64,000 bases of DNA, taken from the NCBI RefSeq assembly GCF_030433675.1, contig NZ_JAROCB010000004.1, forward strand, positions 434,001 through 498,000, written 5' to 3'. This DNA comes from Leifsonia virtsii (GTDB lineage Bacteria > Actinomycetota > Actinomycetes > Actinomycetales > Microbacteriaceae). Of the stretch, positions 46,540 through 54,136 are shown in pieces. Every line of letters begins with the position of its first letter. The stretch's first letter is position 1. Below the pieces are notes generated by a model. That model did no database searches. It was given only the letters and a program-made list of their open reading frames with translations, and was not told the origin of the DNA. The position numbers were made by a program, and so were the translations under genes.

Positions 46540-48263
46540 GACTGCTCGGCCGGTTCCTCCGGCCGCACTGGCCCCTCCTCATCGGGGTCGTGTTCTTCCA
46601 GCTCGCGCAGTCGCTGCTGTCGCTCTGGCTGCCGACCCTGAACGCCGCGATCACCGACAACGGCATCGCCAAGGGCGACACCGGCTACATCCTGTCGGTG
46701 GGGGCGGAGATGCTCGGCGTCACGCTCGTGCAGATCGCCTGCGCCATCACGGCGGTCTACTTCGGCGCGAAGGTCGCCATGCTGGTCGGCCGCGACCTGC
46801 GGGAGGCGATCTTCCATCGCGTCGGCGAGTTCTCCGAGCGCGAGGTCTCGGCCTTCGGCGCGCCGTCGCTGATCACGCGCAACACCAACGATGTGCAGCA
46901 GGTGCAGATGCTCGTCATGATGACCTGCACGCTGCTGGTCTCCGCGCCCATCCTGGCCGTCGGCGGCATCGTGCTCGCCATGCAGCAGGATCTGGACCTC
47001 TCCTGGCTCATCGCCGTCAGCGTCCCGGCGCTGCTGGTGGCGGTGAGCATCATCATCGCGCGCATGGTGCCGCTGTTCCGGCGCATGCAGGACCGCATCG
47101 ACCGGGTCAACCGCGTGCTGCGGGAGCAGCTGAGCGGCATTCGGGTCGTACGTGCGTTCGTGCGGGAGGACGTCGAGACGACACGGTTCCGGGTCGCGAA
47201 CGACGAGGTGACCGACACCGCGCTGAAGGCCGGGCGCCTGTTCGCGCTGATGTTCCCCATCGTCATGCTCGTGCTCAACGTGTCGAGCGTCGCGGTGATC
47301 TGGTTCGGCGCCTTCCGCGTGCAGGAGGGCTCGCTGCAGATCGGGACGCTGACCGCGTTCCTGCAGTACCTCATGCAGATCCTGATGGGCGTGATGATGT
47401 CGACGATGATGGCCGTGCTGGTGCCCCGGGCCTCCGTCTGCGCCGACCGCATCGGAGAGGTGCTCGGCACCGAGCCGTCCGTCCGCGCGGCCGACGACGC
47501 GGTCACCGAGGTGAGCGCCCACGGGACCGTGGAGTTCGTCGACGTCGGCTTCTCGTATCCCGGAGCCGAGCATCCCGTGCTCACGGATGTGACCTTCCTG
47601 GCGCACCCCGGCAGGACCACGGCGATCATCGGCAGCACCGGCGCGGGGAAGACCACGCTGGTGAACCTCATCCCTCGGCTGTTCGACGCAACCAGCGGCA
47701 TCGTCCTGGTCGACGGCGTGGATGTCGCCGAGCTCGACCCCGAGCTGCTCTGGTCGCGCATCGGCATCGTGCCGCAGAAGCCCTACCTCTTCTCCGGCAC
47801 GGTCGCCTCCAACCTGCGCTACGGCAACCCGGACGCGACCGACGACGAGCTGTGGCACGCCCTGGAGGTCGCGCAGGCGCGCGACTTCGTCGAGGCGATG
47901 CCCGAGAAGCTGGAGGCGCCGATCGCGCAGGGCGGCACCAACGTCTCCGGCGGACAGCGGCAGCGCCTGGCGATCGCGAGGGCGCTGGTGCGCAAGCCCG
48001 AGATCTACGTCTTCGACGACTCGTTCTCGGCGCTCGACACGGCGACGGACGCCCGGCTGCGGTCCGCCCTCGCCCGGGACGTCGCCGGCGCGACCATGAT
48101 CGTGGTCGCCCAGCGGGTGTCGACGATCGTGGATGCGGACCAGATCATCGTGCTGGAGGACGGCCGGGTGGTCGGCACCGGCACGCACGACGAGCTCGTG
48201 GAGAGCAACCCGACGTACGCGGAGATCGTGTCGTCGCAGCTCGCCGCCCAGGACGCGGCGTAA
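46530..48263 (+). CDS. ABC exporter half-transporter with degenerate ATP site
   Basis: A 577-aa type IV ABC exporter subunit: six membrane spans (about 15-310) and a C-terminal nucleotide-binding domain. Walker A is GSTGAGKTT (about 367), signature VSGGQRQRLAIARAL, Walker B IYVFDDSFSALD. The residue after the Walker B aspartate is Asp rather than the catalytic Glu, the mark of the degenerate site in heterodimeric exporters (BmrC, TM287). Its partner directly downstream has the normal DE. Likely exports lipophilic compounds or drugs. The start at 46530 follows GGAGG within the end of the TetR gene. Confidence 0.93.
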   Translation: MLLRLLGRFLRPHWPLLIGVVFFQLAQSLLSLWLPTLNAAITDNGIAKGDTGYILSVGAEMLGVTLVQIACAITAVYFGAKVAMLVGRDLREAIFHRVGEFSEREVSAFGAPSLITRNTNDVQQVQMLVMMTCTLLVSAPILAVGGIVLAMQQDLDLSWLIAVSVPALLVAVSIIIARMVPLFRRMQDRIDRVNRVLREQLSGIRVVRAFVREDVETTRFRVANDEVTDTALKAGRLFALMFPIVMLVLNVSSVAVIWFGAFRVQEGSLQIGTLTAFLQYLMQILMGVMMSTMMAVLVPRASVCADRIGEVLGTEPSVRAADDAVTEVSAHGTVEFVDVGFSYPGAEHPVLTDVTFLAHPGRTTAIIGSTGAGKTTLVNLIPRLFDATSGIVLVDGVDVAELDPELLWSRIGIVPQKPYLFSGTVASNLRYGNPDATDDELWHALEVAQARDFVEAMPEKLEAPIAQGGTNVSGGQRQRLAIARALVRKPEIYVFDDSFSALDTATDARLRSALARDVAGATMIVVAQRVSTIVDADQIIVLEDGRVVGTGTHDELVESNPTYAEIVSSQLAAQDAA

Positions 48264-48275
48264 GGAGAGCAGGGG

Positions 48276-50255
48276 ATGAGCGAGAAGACGACGGCACCGG
48301 CCCGGACCGCGGGCCCTCCCGGACCCCCCGTCCGCCGCGGACCGGGAGGAGGCGGCCCGTTCGGCGGGATGGGGATGCCCGTCCAGAAGTCGCTGAACTT
48401 CGGGCCGAGCGCCAAACGGCTGCTCGGCCGCCTGAGGCCGGAGCGCCTCGCCCTGGTCGCCGTGACGGTGCTCGCGGTGATCTCGGTGGCGTTCGCCGTG
48501 CTCGGGCCGAAGCTGCTCGGCAACGCGGTCAACCTCGTGTTCGCCGGCGCCCTCTCGCTGCAGTTCCCGAAGGGGATGACGCAGCAGCAGGTCATCCAGG
48601 GTCTCCGTGCGCAGGGCCAGAACCAGTTCGCCGACCTGCTCTCGGGCACCACGTTCACCCCGGGCGCCGGCATCGACTTCACGGCCGTCGGCCAGACGCT
48701 GCTCTGGGTGCTCGCCCTCTACGTGCTGTCCTCCCTGTTCAGCTACCTGCAGGCGTACGTGCTGAACGGCATCACCCAGCGCACGGTGTACCGGCTGCGC
48801 GCGGACGTGGAGGACAAGCTCCACCGCCTGCCGCTGAAGTACTTCGACGGGATGCAGCGCGGCGAGCTGCTCAGCCGCGTCACGAACGACATCGACAACA
48901 TCTCGCAGTCGCTGCAGCAGACGATGAGCCAGCTGCTCACGTCCCTCCTGACCGTGGTCGGCGTCGTCGTGCTGATGTTCGTGATCTCGCCGCTGCTCGC
49001 GGTCATCGCGCTCGTGACCATCCCGCTCACCCTCGTCATCACGACGTTGATCGCCAAGCGCTCGCAGAAGCTGTTCGTCGCGCAGTGGCGCCACACCGGC
49101 GAGCTGAACGGCCAGATCGAGGAGGCCTTCACCGGCCACTCGCTGGTGAAGGTGTTCGGCCGCCATCGCGAGGTGGAGGCGCGCTTCCGGGAGAAGAACC
49201 AGGAGATGTACCGGGCGAGCTTCGGCGCACAGTTCATCTCGGGGCTCATCATGCCGTCGATGATGTTCGTCGGGAACCTGATGTACGTCGCGATCGCGGT
49301 CGTCGGCGGCCTCCAGGTCGCCAGCGGGATGATGCAGCTCGGCGACGTGACCGCGTTCATCCAGTACTCCCGTCAGTTCACGCAGCCGCTCACCCAGCTC
49401 GGGTCGATGGCGAACCTGCTGCAGTCGGGCGTCGCGAGCGCGGAGCGGGTGTTCGAGCTGCTGGACGCGGACGAGCAGTCGGCCGACCCGCAGCGGCCTG
49501 CGAGCCCGGAGGGGACGCGCGGACTGCTGGCGTTCGAGGACGTCTCGTTCCGCTACGTCGAGGACACTCCGCTGATCGAGCACCTGTCGCTCGTCGCCCA
49601 GCCGGGCCAGACCGTGGCGATCGTCGGGCCCACCGGCGCGGGCAAGACGACACTGGTCAACCTGATGATGCGCTTCTACGAGCTCGACGGCGGCCGCATC
49701 ACGCTCGACGGCGTCGACATCGCGAGCATGACCCGGCACGACCTGCGCAGCCGGATGGGCATGGTGCTGCAGGACACCTGGCTGTTCAAGGGCACCATCC
49801 GCGACAACATCCTGTACGGCCGGCCGGACGCCACGGAGGAGGAGATGCTGGACGCGGCCCGGGCCACCTACGTGGACCGGTTCGTGCACTCGCTGCCCGA
49901 CGGCTACGACACCGTGCTCGACGACGAAGGCTCGAACATCTCCGCGGGCGAGAAGCAGCTGCTGACCATCGCCCGCGCGTTCCTGGCGCGGCCGAGCGTG
50001 CTGATCCTCGACGAGGCGACCTCGTCGGTCGACACCCGCACCGAGCTGCTGGTGCAGAAGGCGATGAGCGCGCTGCGGGCCGACCGCACGTCGTTCGTCA
50101 TCGCGCACCGGCTGTCGACCATCCGCGATGCCGACCTCATCCTGGTGATGGAGGCGGGCAGCATCGTCGAGCAGGGGACGCACAGCGAGCTGCTGGCGCG
50201 CGGCGGGGCGTACTACTCGCTCTACAACGCGCAGTTCGCCGGGGCGGGTGAGTAG
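48276..50255 (+). CDS. ABC exporter half-transporter, catalytic partner
   Basis: A 659-aa exporter subunit. A glycine/proline-rich cytoplasmic leader (about 1-45, GPGGGGPFGGMG) precedes six membrane spans and the ATPase. Between spans 1 and 2 there is an insertion of about 60 residues (ALSLQFPKGMTQQQVIQGL to AGIDFTAVG), as in BmrD/LmrD-type partners. Walker A is GPTGAGKTT (about 450). The signature ISAGEKQLLTIARA is non-canonical (SAGEK), and Walker B LILDEATSSVD retains the catalytic glutamate. Starts 12 bp after the degenerate partner with a GGAG site. Together they form one heterodimeric pump. Confidence 0.93.
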   Translation: MSEKTTAPARTAGPPGPPVRRGPGGGGPFGGMGMPVQKSLNFGPSAKRLLGRLRPERLALVAVTVLAVISVAFAVLGPKLLGNAVNLVFAGALSLQFPKGMTQQQVIQGLRAQGQNQFADLLSGTTFTPGAGIDFTAVGQTLLWVLALYVLSSLFSYLQAYVLNGITQRTVYRLRADVEDKLHRLPLKYFDGMQRGELLSRVTNDIDNISQSLQQTMSQLLTSLLTVVGVVVLMFVISPLLAVIALVTIPLTLVITTLIAKRSQKLFVAQWRHTGELNGQIEEAFTGHSLVKVFGRHREVEARFREKNQEMYRASFGAQFISGLIMPSMMFVGNLMYVAIAVVGGLQVASGMMQLGDVTAFIQYSRQFTQPLTQLGSMANLLQSGVASAERVFELLDADEQSADPQRPASPEGTRGLLAFEDVSFRYVEDTPLIEHLSLVAQPGQTVAIVGPTGAGKTTLVNLMMRFYELDGGRITLDGVDIASMTRHDLRSRMGMVLQDTWLFKGTIRDNILYGRPDATEEEMLDAARATYVDRFVHSLPDGYDTVLDDEGSNISAGEKQLLTIARAFLARPSVLILDEATSSVDTRTELLVQKAMSALRADRTSFVIAHRLSTIRDADLILVMEAGSIVEQGTHSELLARGGAYYSLYNAQFAGAGE

Positions 50256-50265
50256 AACCGGAGGC

Positions 50266-51057
50266 TCACGGGTCGGCGAGGCGCGACGCGTAGGCGCGCA
50301 CGCACCAGAAGACGCCGTAGGCGATCAGCCCGAGCGCGATCAGCACAAGGAGGAACACACCGAACGGCACCTGGATGAGCGCCTTCAGGCTGCCGTCGAG
50401 CCCGCCGGCCTTCTCCGGGTCCGATGTGATGGCGCCGAAGACCACGAGGCCGCCGACGATGACCAGGGCGACGCCCTTGGCGACGTACCCGACGCGGCCG
50501 AGGGTGGTGGTCACGGTCGCCCAGCGGTTCGGCGGCAGCCGGAGGTCGCGCTCGAAGCGGTGGGTGACGCCGTTGACGACGAAGACGACGCCGACGGCGA
50601 CGACCACCAGGCCGATCGCGGCGAGCAGGAAGACGCCGCCCGGCATCCCGAGCAGTTGCGCGCTCGCCGTCTTCTCGGAGGACGACGCGTTGTGCCTGCC
50701 GCCTCCCGCGATCGAGATCGCGATGCCGGCCAGCGCCGCGTAGACGACGCACTTGGCGGCCTCGGTGACCTTCTGGCCCGGCTTGTGCGCGGTGACGGCC
50801 TGCAGGATCTGCCAGAGCGAGAGGAAGATGAGCCCGACGATGACCGCCCACAGCACGAAGAGCCCGCCCGGCACGGCGACGAGTGCCTGAAGGGCGCCCG
50901 ACTGGTCCGCGTTGCCGCCGGCGCCTGCCGCGACGGCCAGGGCGATCACGCCGATCAGGATGTGCAGGATGCCGATCGCGGCGAGCCCGACGCGGGCGAG
51001 GACGCGGACGGCGGGGGAGCGCTCGACTCGGGAGGCGACCCGGGTGGGGGAGGTCAT
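50266..51057 (-). CDS. DUF1206 membrane protein
   Basis: A 263-aa protein of three repeated units, each a pair of membrane spans (about 20-85, 105-160, 190-255). Each unit begins with a similar glycine/alanine-rich helix (VLARVGLAAIGILHILIGVIAL; CVVYAALAGIAISIAG; TLGRVGYVAKGVALVIVGG). This internal threefold repeat is characteristic of DUF1206, for which no function is known. It is convergent with the exporter genes (10-bp gap). Confidence 0.85.
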   Translation of the reverse strand: MTSPTRVASRVERSPAVRVLARVGLAAIGILHILIGVIALAVAAGAGGNADQSGALQALVAVPGGLFVLWAVIVGLIFLSLWQILQAVTAHKPGQKVTEAAKCVVYAALAGIAISIAGGGRHNASSSEKTASAQLLGMPGGVFLLAAIGLVVVAVGVVFVVNGVTHRFERDLRLPPNRWATVTTTLGRVGYVAKGVALVIVGGLVVFGAITSDPEKAGGLDGSLKALIQVPFGVFLLVLIALGLIAYGVFWCVRAYASRLADP

Positions 51058-51070
51058 GCTGTGAACGGTA

Positions 51071-51116
51071 CCCGGCGTTCGGGGCGGGCGGAATCCGTCC
51101 CGCCCCGAACGCCGGG
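51071..51116 (-). terminator. terminator after the T-domain-like gene
   Basis: A perfect 18-bp GC stem (51071-51088 with 51099-51116) and a 10-nt loop, 11 bp past the stop of the secreted-protein gene on the minus strand. It separates it from the DUF1206 gene. Confidence 0.7.
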
Positions 51117-51127
51117 CGATCAGCGGG

Positions 51128-52489
51128 TCACAGCGCGGGGATCGTGAACACGGTCAGGTTCTTCCTGGTCTGCTCGTTCGCGAGCGCGGTGTCGACCGCC
51201 GCGTCGAGCACCTGGTCCGATGGCGTCGGGAGCGGGATGCTGCGAAGCGCCTTCACGTTCGGGACGTAGGTGGCGTTCATGGCATAGATCACTCTGTCGC
51301 AGTCCTGGAGGTCGGCGCCCGCGGCGAAGTCGGCGGCGGTGCGCTCCTTGTAGTCCAGGCCCCGCTCGTGCAGGCAGTAGTACTGCTCGCCCGCCTCGGC
51401 GGCGAAGTACACCCAGCCCGGGGTGACCTTCCCCGTGCCGGCGTCCCAGGCGTAGCCGCCGTTCCCCTCGTACAGCGGGAAGACCGTGTCGGTGACCGTC
51501 TTCACCGTCTCCGGCTTCGCCACCTCCGTCTTGACGAGCTCGCGGAAGGCGGCCTTGACCCCCGCCTGCAGGTTGGCGCGCTGGACGTCCAGCGACGCCT
51601 GCAGGTCCGACTGCAGTGCGGCCTTCGCGACCGTCGCCTCCTCCCGGAGGCTCGTCGCGCGCGCCGGGTCGGCCTTCGCGGCGATCTCGGCATTGCGGTC
51701 GAGCGACGCGGCGGCCAGTCCCGCGGCGATCACCTGCTGGCCCTGCGACACGGCGAACGACTCGGACATGACCTTGACGTAGTCGGCGGCCAGGTCGTCG
51801 ATCATCCGGGCGAACGCCTCGTCGCGGTGCTGCTTGAGGTGTTCCATCGCGATCGGGGACGGATCGGGCATCGAGAACGCGTGGATGAACGAGACGATGA
51901 GCAGCCCGACGAGCCCGATCGTCAAAGCGACGGCGGGGTCGGAGGAGGCGAAAGCGAGCACCGACGCCACCAGCGCGACCGCGTTGGCGGCGATCTCGGT
52001 CTTGTCGCCGTCCTTGATGGCCACCGCGAGCCCGAGCACCTCCCCGAGGACGGGGATCATGGCGGTTAGGGTCGCGGCCGTCTCCAGGTTGGAGGTGTCC
52101 TCGCCGAATGCGGTCCGCAACGACTTCGTCCAACCGACGAACGCGACGCCGTCGAAGAGCACGCCTCCGAAGTCGCCGACGCCGACGGCCTTCGTCGCGT
52201 TGAGCACCTCGCGGGTGCCGGGCAGGCCGACGAAGGCCTTGTCGTCTTCTTCGCCGACGCCGCCGTACGAGCCGTTCGCCTGGACGACGGCCTCGAACTG
52301 GATCTTGGACCAGTCGAGGAGCTCATCGACGGACATCTGCCGGATGCGGTCCGGCGATATCCAGTGGACGCCGTTCCCGAGAATGATGTCGGCCCGGGCC
52401 GGGGGACTGTACTGAACCGTGCCGGCGACGATCACGCCGGCGACTGCGACGCCGGCGATCCAGCGTACGGCGCTCTTCACGCTCCACAT
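51128..52489 (-). CDS. secreted protein with diphtheria-toxin-T-domain-like segment
   Basis: A 453-aa protein with a signal peptide (basic MWSVKSAVRW, hydrophobic core, predicted cleavage after ARA at 31-33). After about 100 residues comes a hydrophobic helical block (134-205). Residues 134-153, NLETAATLTAMIPVLGEVLG, and the following EIAANAVAL resemble, without gaps, helices TH5-TH8 of the diphtheria toxin translocation domain as I remember it. A second hydrophobic hairpin follows (168-205, broken at SSDP). Residues 210-330 look helical and Ala/Lys/Glu-rich. A Trp/Tyr-rich C-terminal domain has Cys372 and Cys397, probably a disulfide. No ADP-ribosyltransferase domain is visible. The ATG at 52489 has GAGGAG 6 bp upstream. 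Function unknown: pore-former, translocator or envelope protein. Confidence 0.7.
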   Translation of the reverse strand: MWSVKSAVRWIAGVAVAGVIVAGTVQYSPPARADIILGNGVHWISPDRIRQMSVDELLDWSKIQFEAVVQANGSYGGVGEEDDKAFVGLPGTREVLNATKAVGVGDFGGVLFDGVAFVGWTKSLRTAFGEDTSNLETAATLTAMIPVLGEVLGLAVAIKDGDKTEIAANAVALVASVLAFASSDPAVALTIGLVGLLIVSFIHAFSMPDPSPIAMEHLKQHRDEAFARMIDDLAADYVKVMSESFAVSQGQQVIAAGLAAASLDRNAEIAAKADPARATSLREEATVAKAALQSDLQASLDVQRANLQAGVKAAFRELVKTEVAKPETVKTVTDTVFPLYEGNGGYAWDAGTGKVTPGWVYFAAEAGEQYYCLHERGLDYKERTAADFAAGADLQDCDRVIYAMNATYVPNVKALRSIPLPTPSDQVLDAAVDTALANEQTRKNLTVFTIPAL

Positions 52490-52683
52490 GACGAACTCCT
52501 CACTGGCGTCCGACATCCTTGACGAACACCTTTCAATATTCATATCAGTTACTAGCTGCCGGTGCATGGTGCGTGTGATCGGTCGCGGGGCGCCGTTCGA
52601 GTCGAGGCGAATCTCGGGTACCCTAGAGGTTTGAGTCCGCCGCGTCGCCACGCGGCGGCGAGATCTGAACAGAGGAGGCCGGC
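52490..52683. promoter_or_regulatory. divergent promoter region, secreted protein and nusA
   Basis: The half next to the secreted-protein gene (52520-52560) is clearly AT-rich, with TCAATATTCATATCAG-like sequence, unlike the rest of the window. On the nusA side, TTCGAG (52596-52601), a 17-bp spacer and TACCCT (52619-52624) form a plausible nusA promoter. rimP, normally just upstream of nusA, is absent. Confidence 0.5.
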
Positions 52684-53691
52684 ATGGACATCGACCTCAG
52701 CGTCTTGCGTCTGATGGAGCGCGAGAAGGAGATCCCGTTCGACGAGCTGGTTCAGATCATCGAGCAGGCCATCCTGACCGCGTATCTGAAGCACACCAAC
52801 CAGGCCGACCACCGGCACGGTCACAGCGACCAGCCGCCGGCCGCGCGCGTGCACCTCGACCGCAAGACCGGGCATGTCACCGTCTACGTCCCCGAGCGGG
52901 ACGAGGAGGGCAACGTGATCGGCGAGGCCGAGGACAGCCCGAGCGACTTCGGCCGGATCGCGGCCTTCGCGGCCAAGCAGGTGATCAACCAGCGGCTGCG
53001 CGACATCGCCGACGACGCGGTGCTCGGCGAGTTCCGCGGTCGTGAGGGCGACATCGTCGCCGGCGTCATCCAGCAGGGGCCGAACCCGCGGATGATCCAC
53101 GTCGACCTGGGCTCGGTGGAGGCCATCCTCCCGCCGGAGGAGCAGGTGCCGGGCGAGGAGTACGCCCACGGGTCGCGCATCCGCGTGTACGTGACGAGCG
53201 TGACGAAGGGGCCGAAGGGTCCGTCGATCACCGTGTCGCGCACCCACCCCGCACTGGTGCGCAAGCTGTTCGCGCTCGAGGTGCCGGAGATCGCGAGCGG
53301 GGTCGTGGAGATCGTCTCGCTGGCCCGTGAGGCCGGGCACCGCACCAAGATCGCGGTGCGCGCCACCGAGCCGGGCGTGAACGCGAAGGGCGCCTGCATC
53401 GGGGAGCTCGGCCAGCGCGTCCGCGCGGTGACCGCCGAGCTCAACAACGAGAAGATCGACATCGTCGACTACTCGCCCGACCTGGCGACGTTCGTCTCCA
53501 GCGCCCTGAGCCCGGCGAAGGTCACCAGTGCGTTCGTCATCGACGAGTCGCTGAAGGCCGTCCGTGCCCTGGTGCCCGACTACCAGCTGTCCCTCGCCAT
53601 CGGCAAGGAGGGCCAGAACGCCCGCCTCGCTGCGAAGCTGACGGGCGCGAAGATCGACATCCAGCCGGATTCGATCCTCGACCGCGACTGA
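52684..53691 (+). CDS. nusA: transcription termination/antitermination factor NusA
   Basis: RNA polymerase-associated factor, 335 aa: an N-terminal polymerase-binding domain ([34 protein letters not shown]), an S1 domain (about 130-200) and two KH domains ([47 protein letters not shown]). A His-rich insertion (HRHGHSDQ) lies in the N-domain. The C-terminal acidic repeats of E. coli NusA are absent, as in other Gram-positives. GAGGAGG precedes the ATG. First gene of nusA-ylxR-infB-rbfA here. Confidence 0.96.
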   Translation: MDIDLSVLRLMEREKEIPFDELVQIIEQAILTAYLKHTNQADHRHGHSDQPPAARVHLDRKTGHVTVYVPERDEEGNVIGEAEDSPSDFGRIAAFAAKQVINQRLRDIADDAVLGEFRGREGDIVAGVIQQGPNPRMIHVDLGSVEAILPPEEQVPGEEYAHGSRIRVYVTSVTKGPKGPSITVSRTHPALVRKLFALEVPEIASGVVEIVSLAREAGHRTKIAVRATEPGVNAKGACIGELGQRVRAVTAELNNEKIDIVDYSPDLATFVSSALSPAKVTSAFVIDESLKAVRALVPDYQLSLAIGKEGQNARLAAKLTGAKIDIQPDSILDRD

Positions 53692-53698
53692 CGACGAC

Positions 53699-53758
53699 TG
53701 CGGCCGTTCGGAACGTCTGCGCGTGCTCGATCACGCGCAACTGTTCCGGACGGCCGCA
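53699..53758. repeat. nested palindrome between nusA and ylxR
   Basis: Outer arms TGCGGCCGTTCGGAAC (53699-53714) and its complement (53743-53758) with one mismatch enclose an inner perfect hairpin TGCGCGTG/CACGCGCA (53718-53739). It could be a partial terminator or an mRNA processing or stability structure dividing the operon. Confidence 0.7.
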
Positions 53759-53780
53759 ATCGCTTTTCGGAAGGAGTAGG

Positions 53781-54032
53781 ATGGAACCCGTCAGAACGTG
53801 CGTCGGATGCCGTTCTCGCGCTCCCCGGTCCTCTCTTCTGAGGGTCGTCGTCCAGCAATCGGTACTCGTGGCGGACCCGTCCGCCACCCAGCCGGGACGG
53901 GGCGCGTGGATGCATCCGGTCGTCGAGTGTCTCGACCTCGCAGAGAAGCGCCGGGCCTTCGGGCGGGCGCTTCGCGTGGAGGGGACCATCGACACCGCGG
54001 CCATCCGGTCGCAATTCATTAGAACAGGCTGA
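53781..54032 (+). CDS. ylxR: YlxR (RnpM) family RNA-binding protein
   Basis: An 83-aa protein with the family signature RTCVGCRSRAPRSSLLRVV, the GRGAWMHP motif (xGRGAYVH consensus) and an AFGRALR helix. YlxR proteins bind RNA, and the B. subtilis homologue (RnpM) modulates RNase P. The position between nusA and infB is conserved across Gram-positives. AAGGAG precedes the ATG. Confidence 0.93.
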   Translation: MEPVRTCVGCRSRAPRSSLLRVVVQQSVLVADPSATQPGRGAWMHPVVECLDLAEKRRAFGRALRVEGTIDTAAIRSQFIRTG

Positions 54033-54104
54033 AGAAGTTGACTTCACATGAGTGACAACCGATGAGCGGCTCGAAATGAGATCCGTCCGCTACTAACGCC
54101 TGCC

Positions 54105-54130
54105 CCTGTCCGGGGTGGGCCCCAGACAGG
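54105..54130 (+). promoter_or_regulatory. hairpin overlapping the infB ribosome site
   Basis: CCTGTC-c-GGGG pairs with CCCC-a-GACAGG across a 4-nt loop. The last stem bases AGG (54128-54130) are the beginning of the AGGAGA ribosome site for the GTG at 54137, so folding would limit infB translation. Confidence 0.5.
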
Positions 54131-54136
54131 AGAATT

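Noticed and set aside
45888-50183. Very long open frame (over 1,400 codons) on the minus strand across the exporter genes
   Set aside because: It is antisense to clear ABC exporter genes; its composition (His/Arg/Asp-rich, no recognisable domain) is that of high-GC shadow frames.
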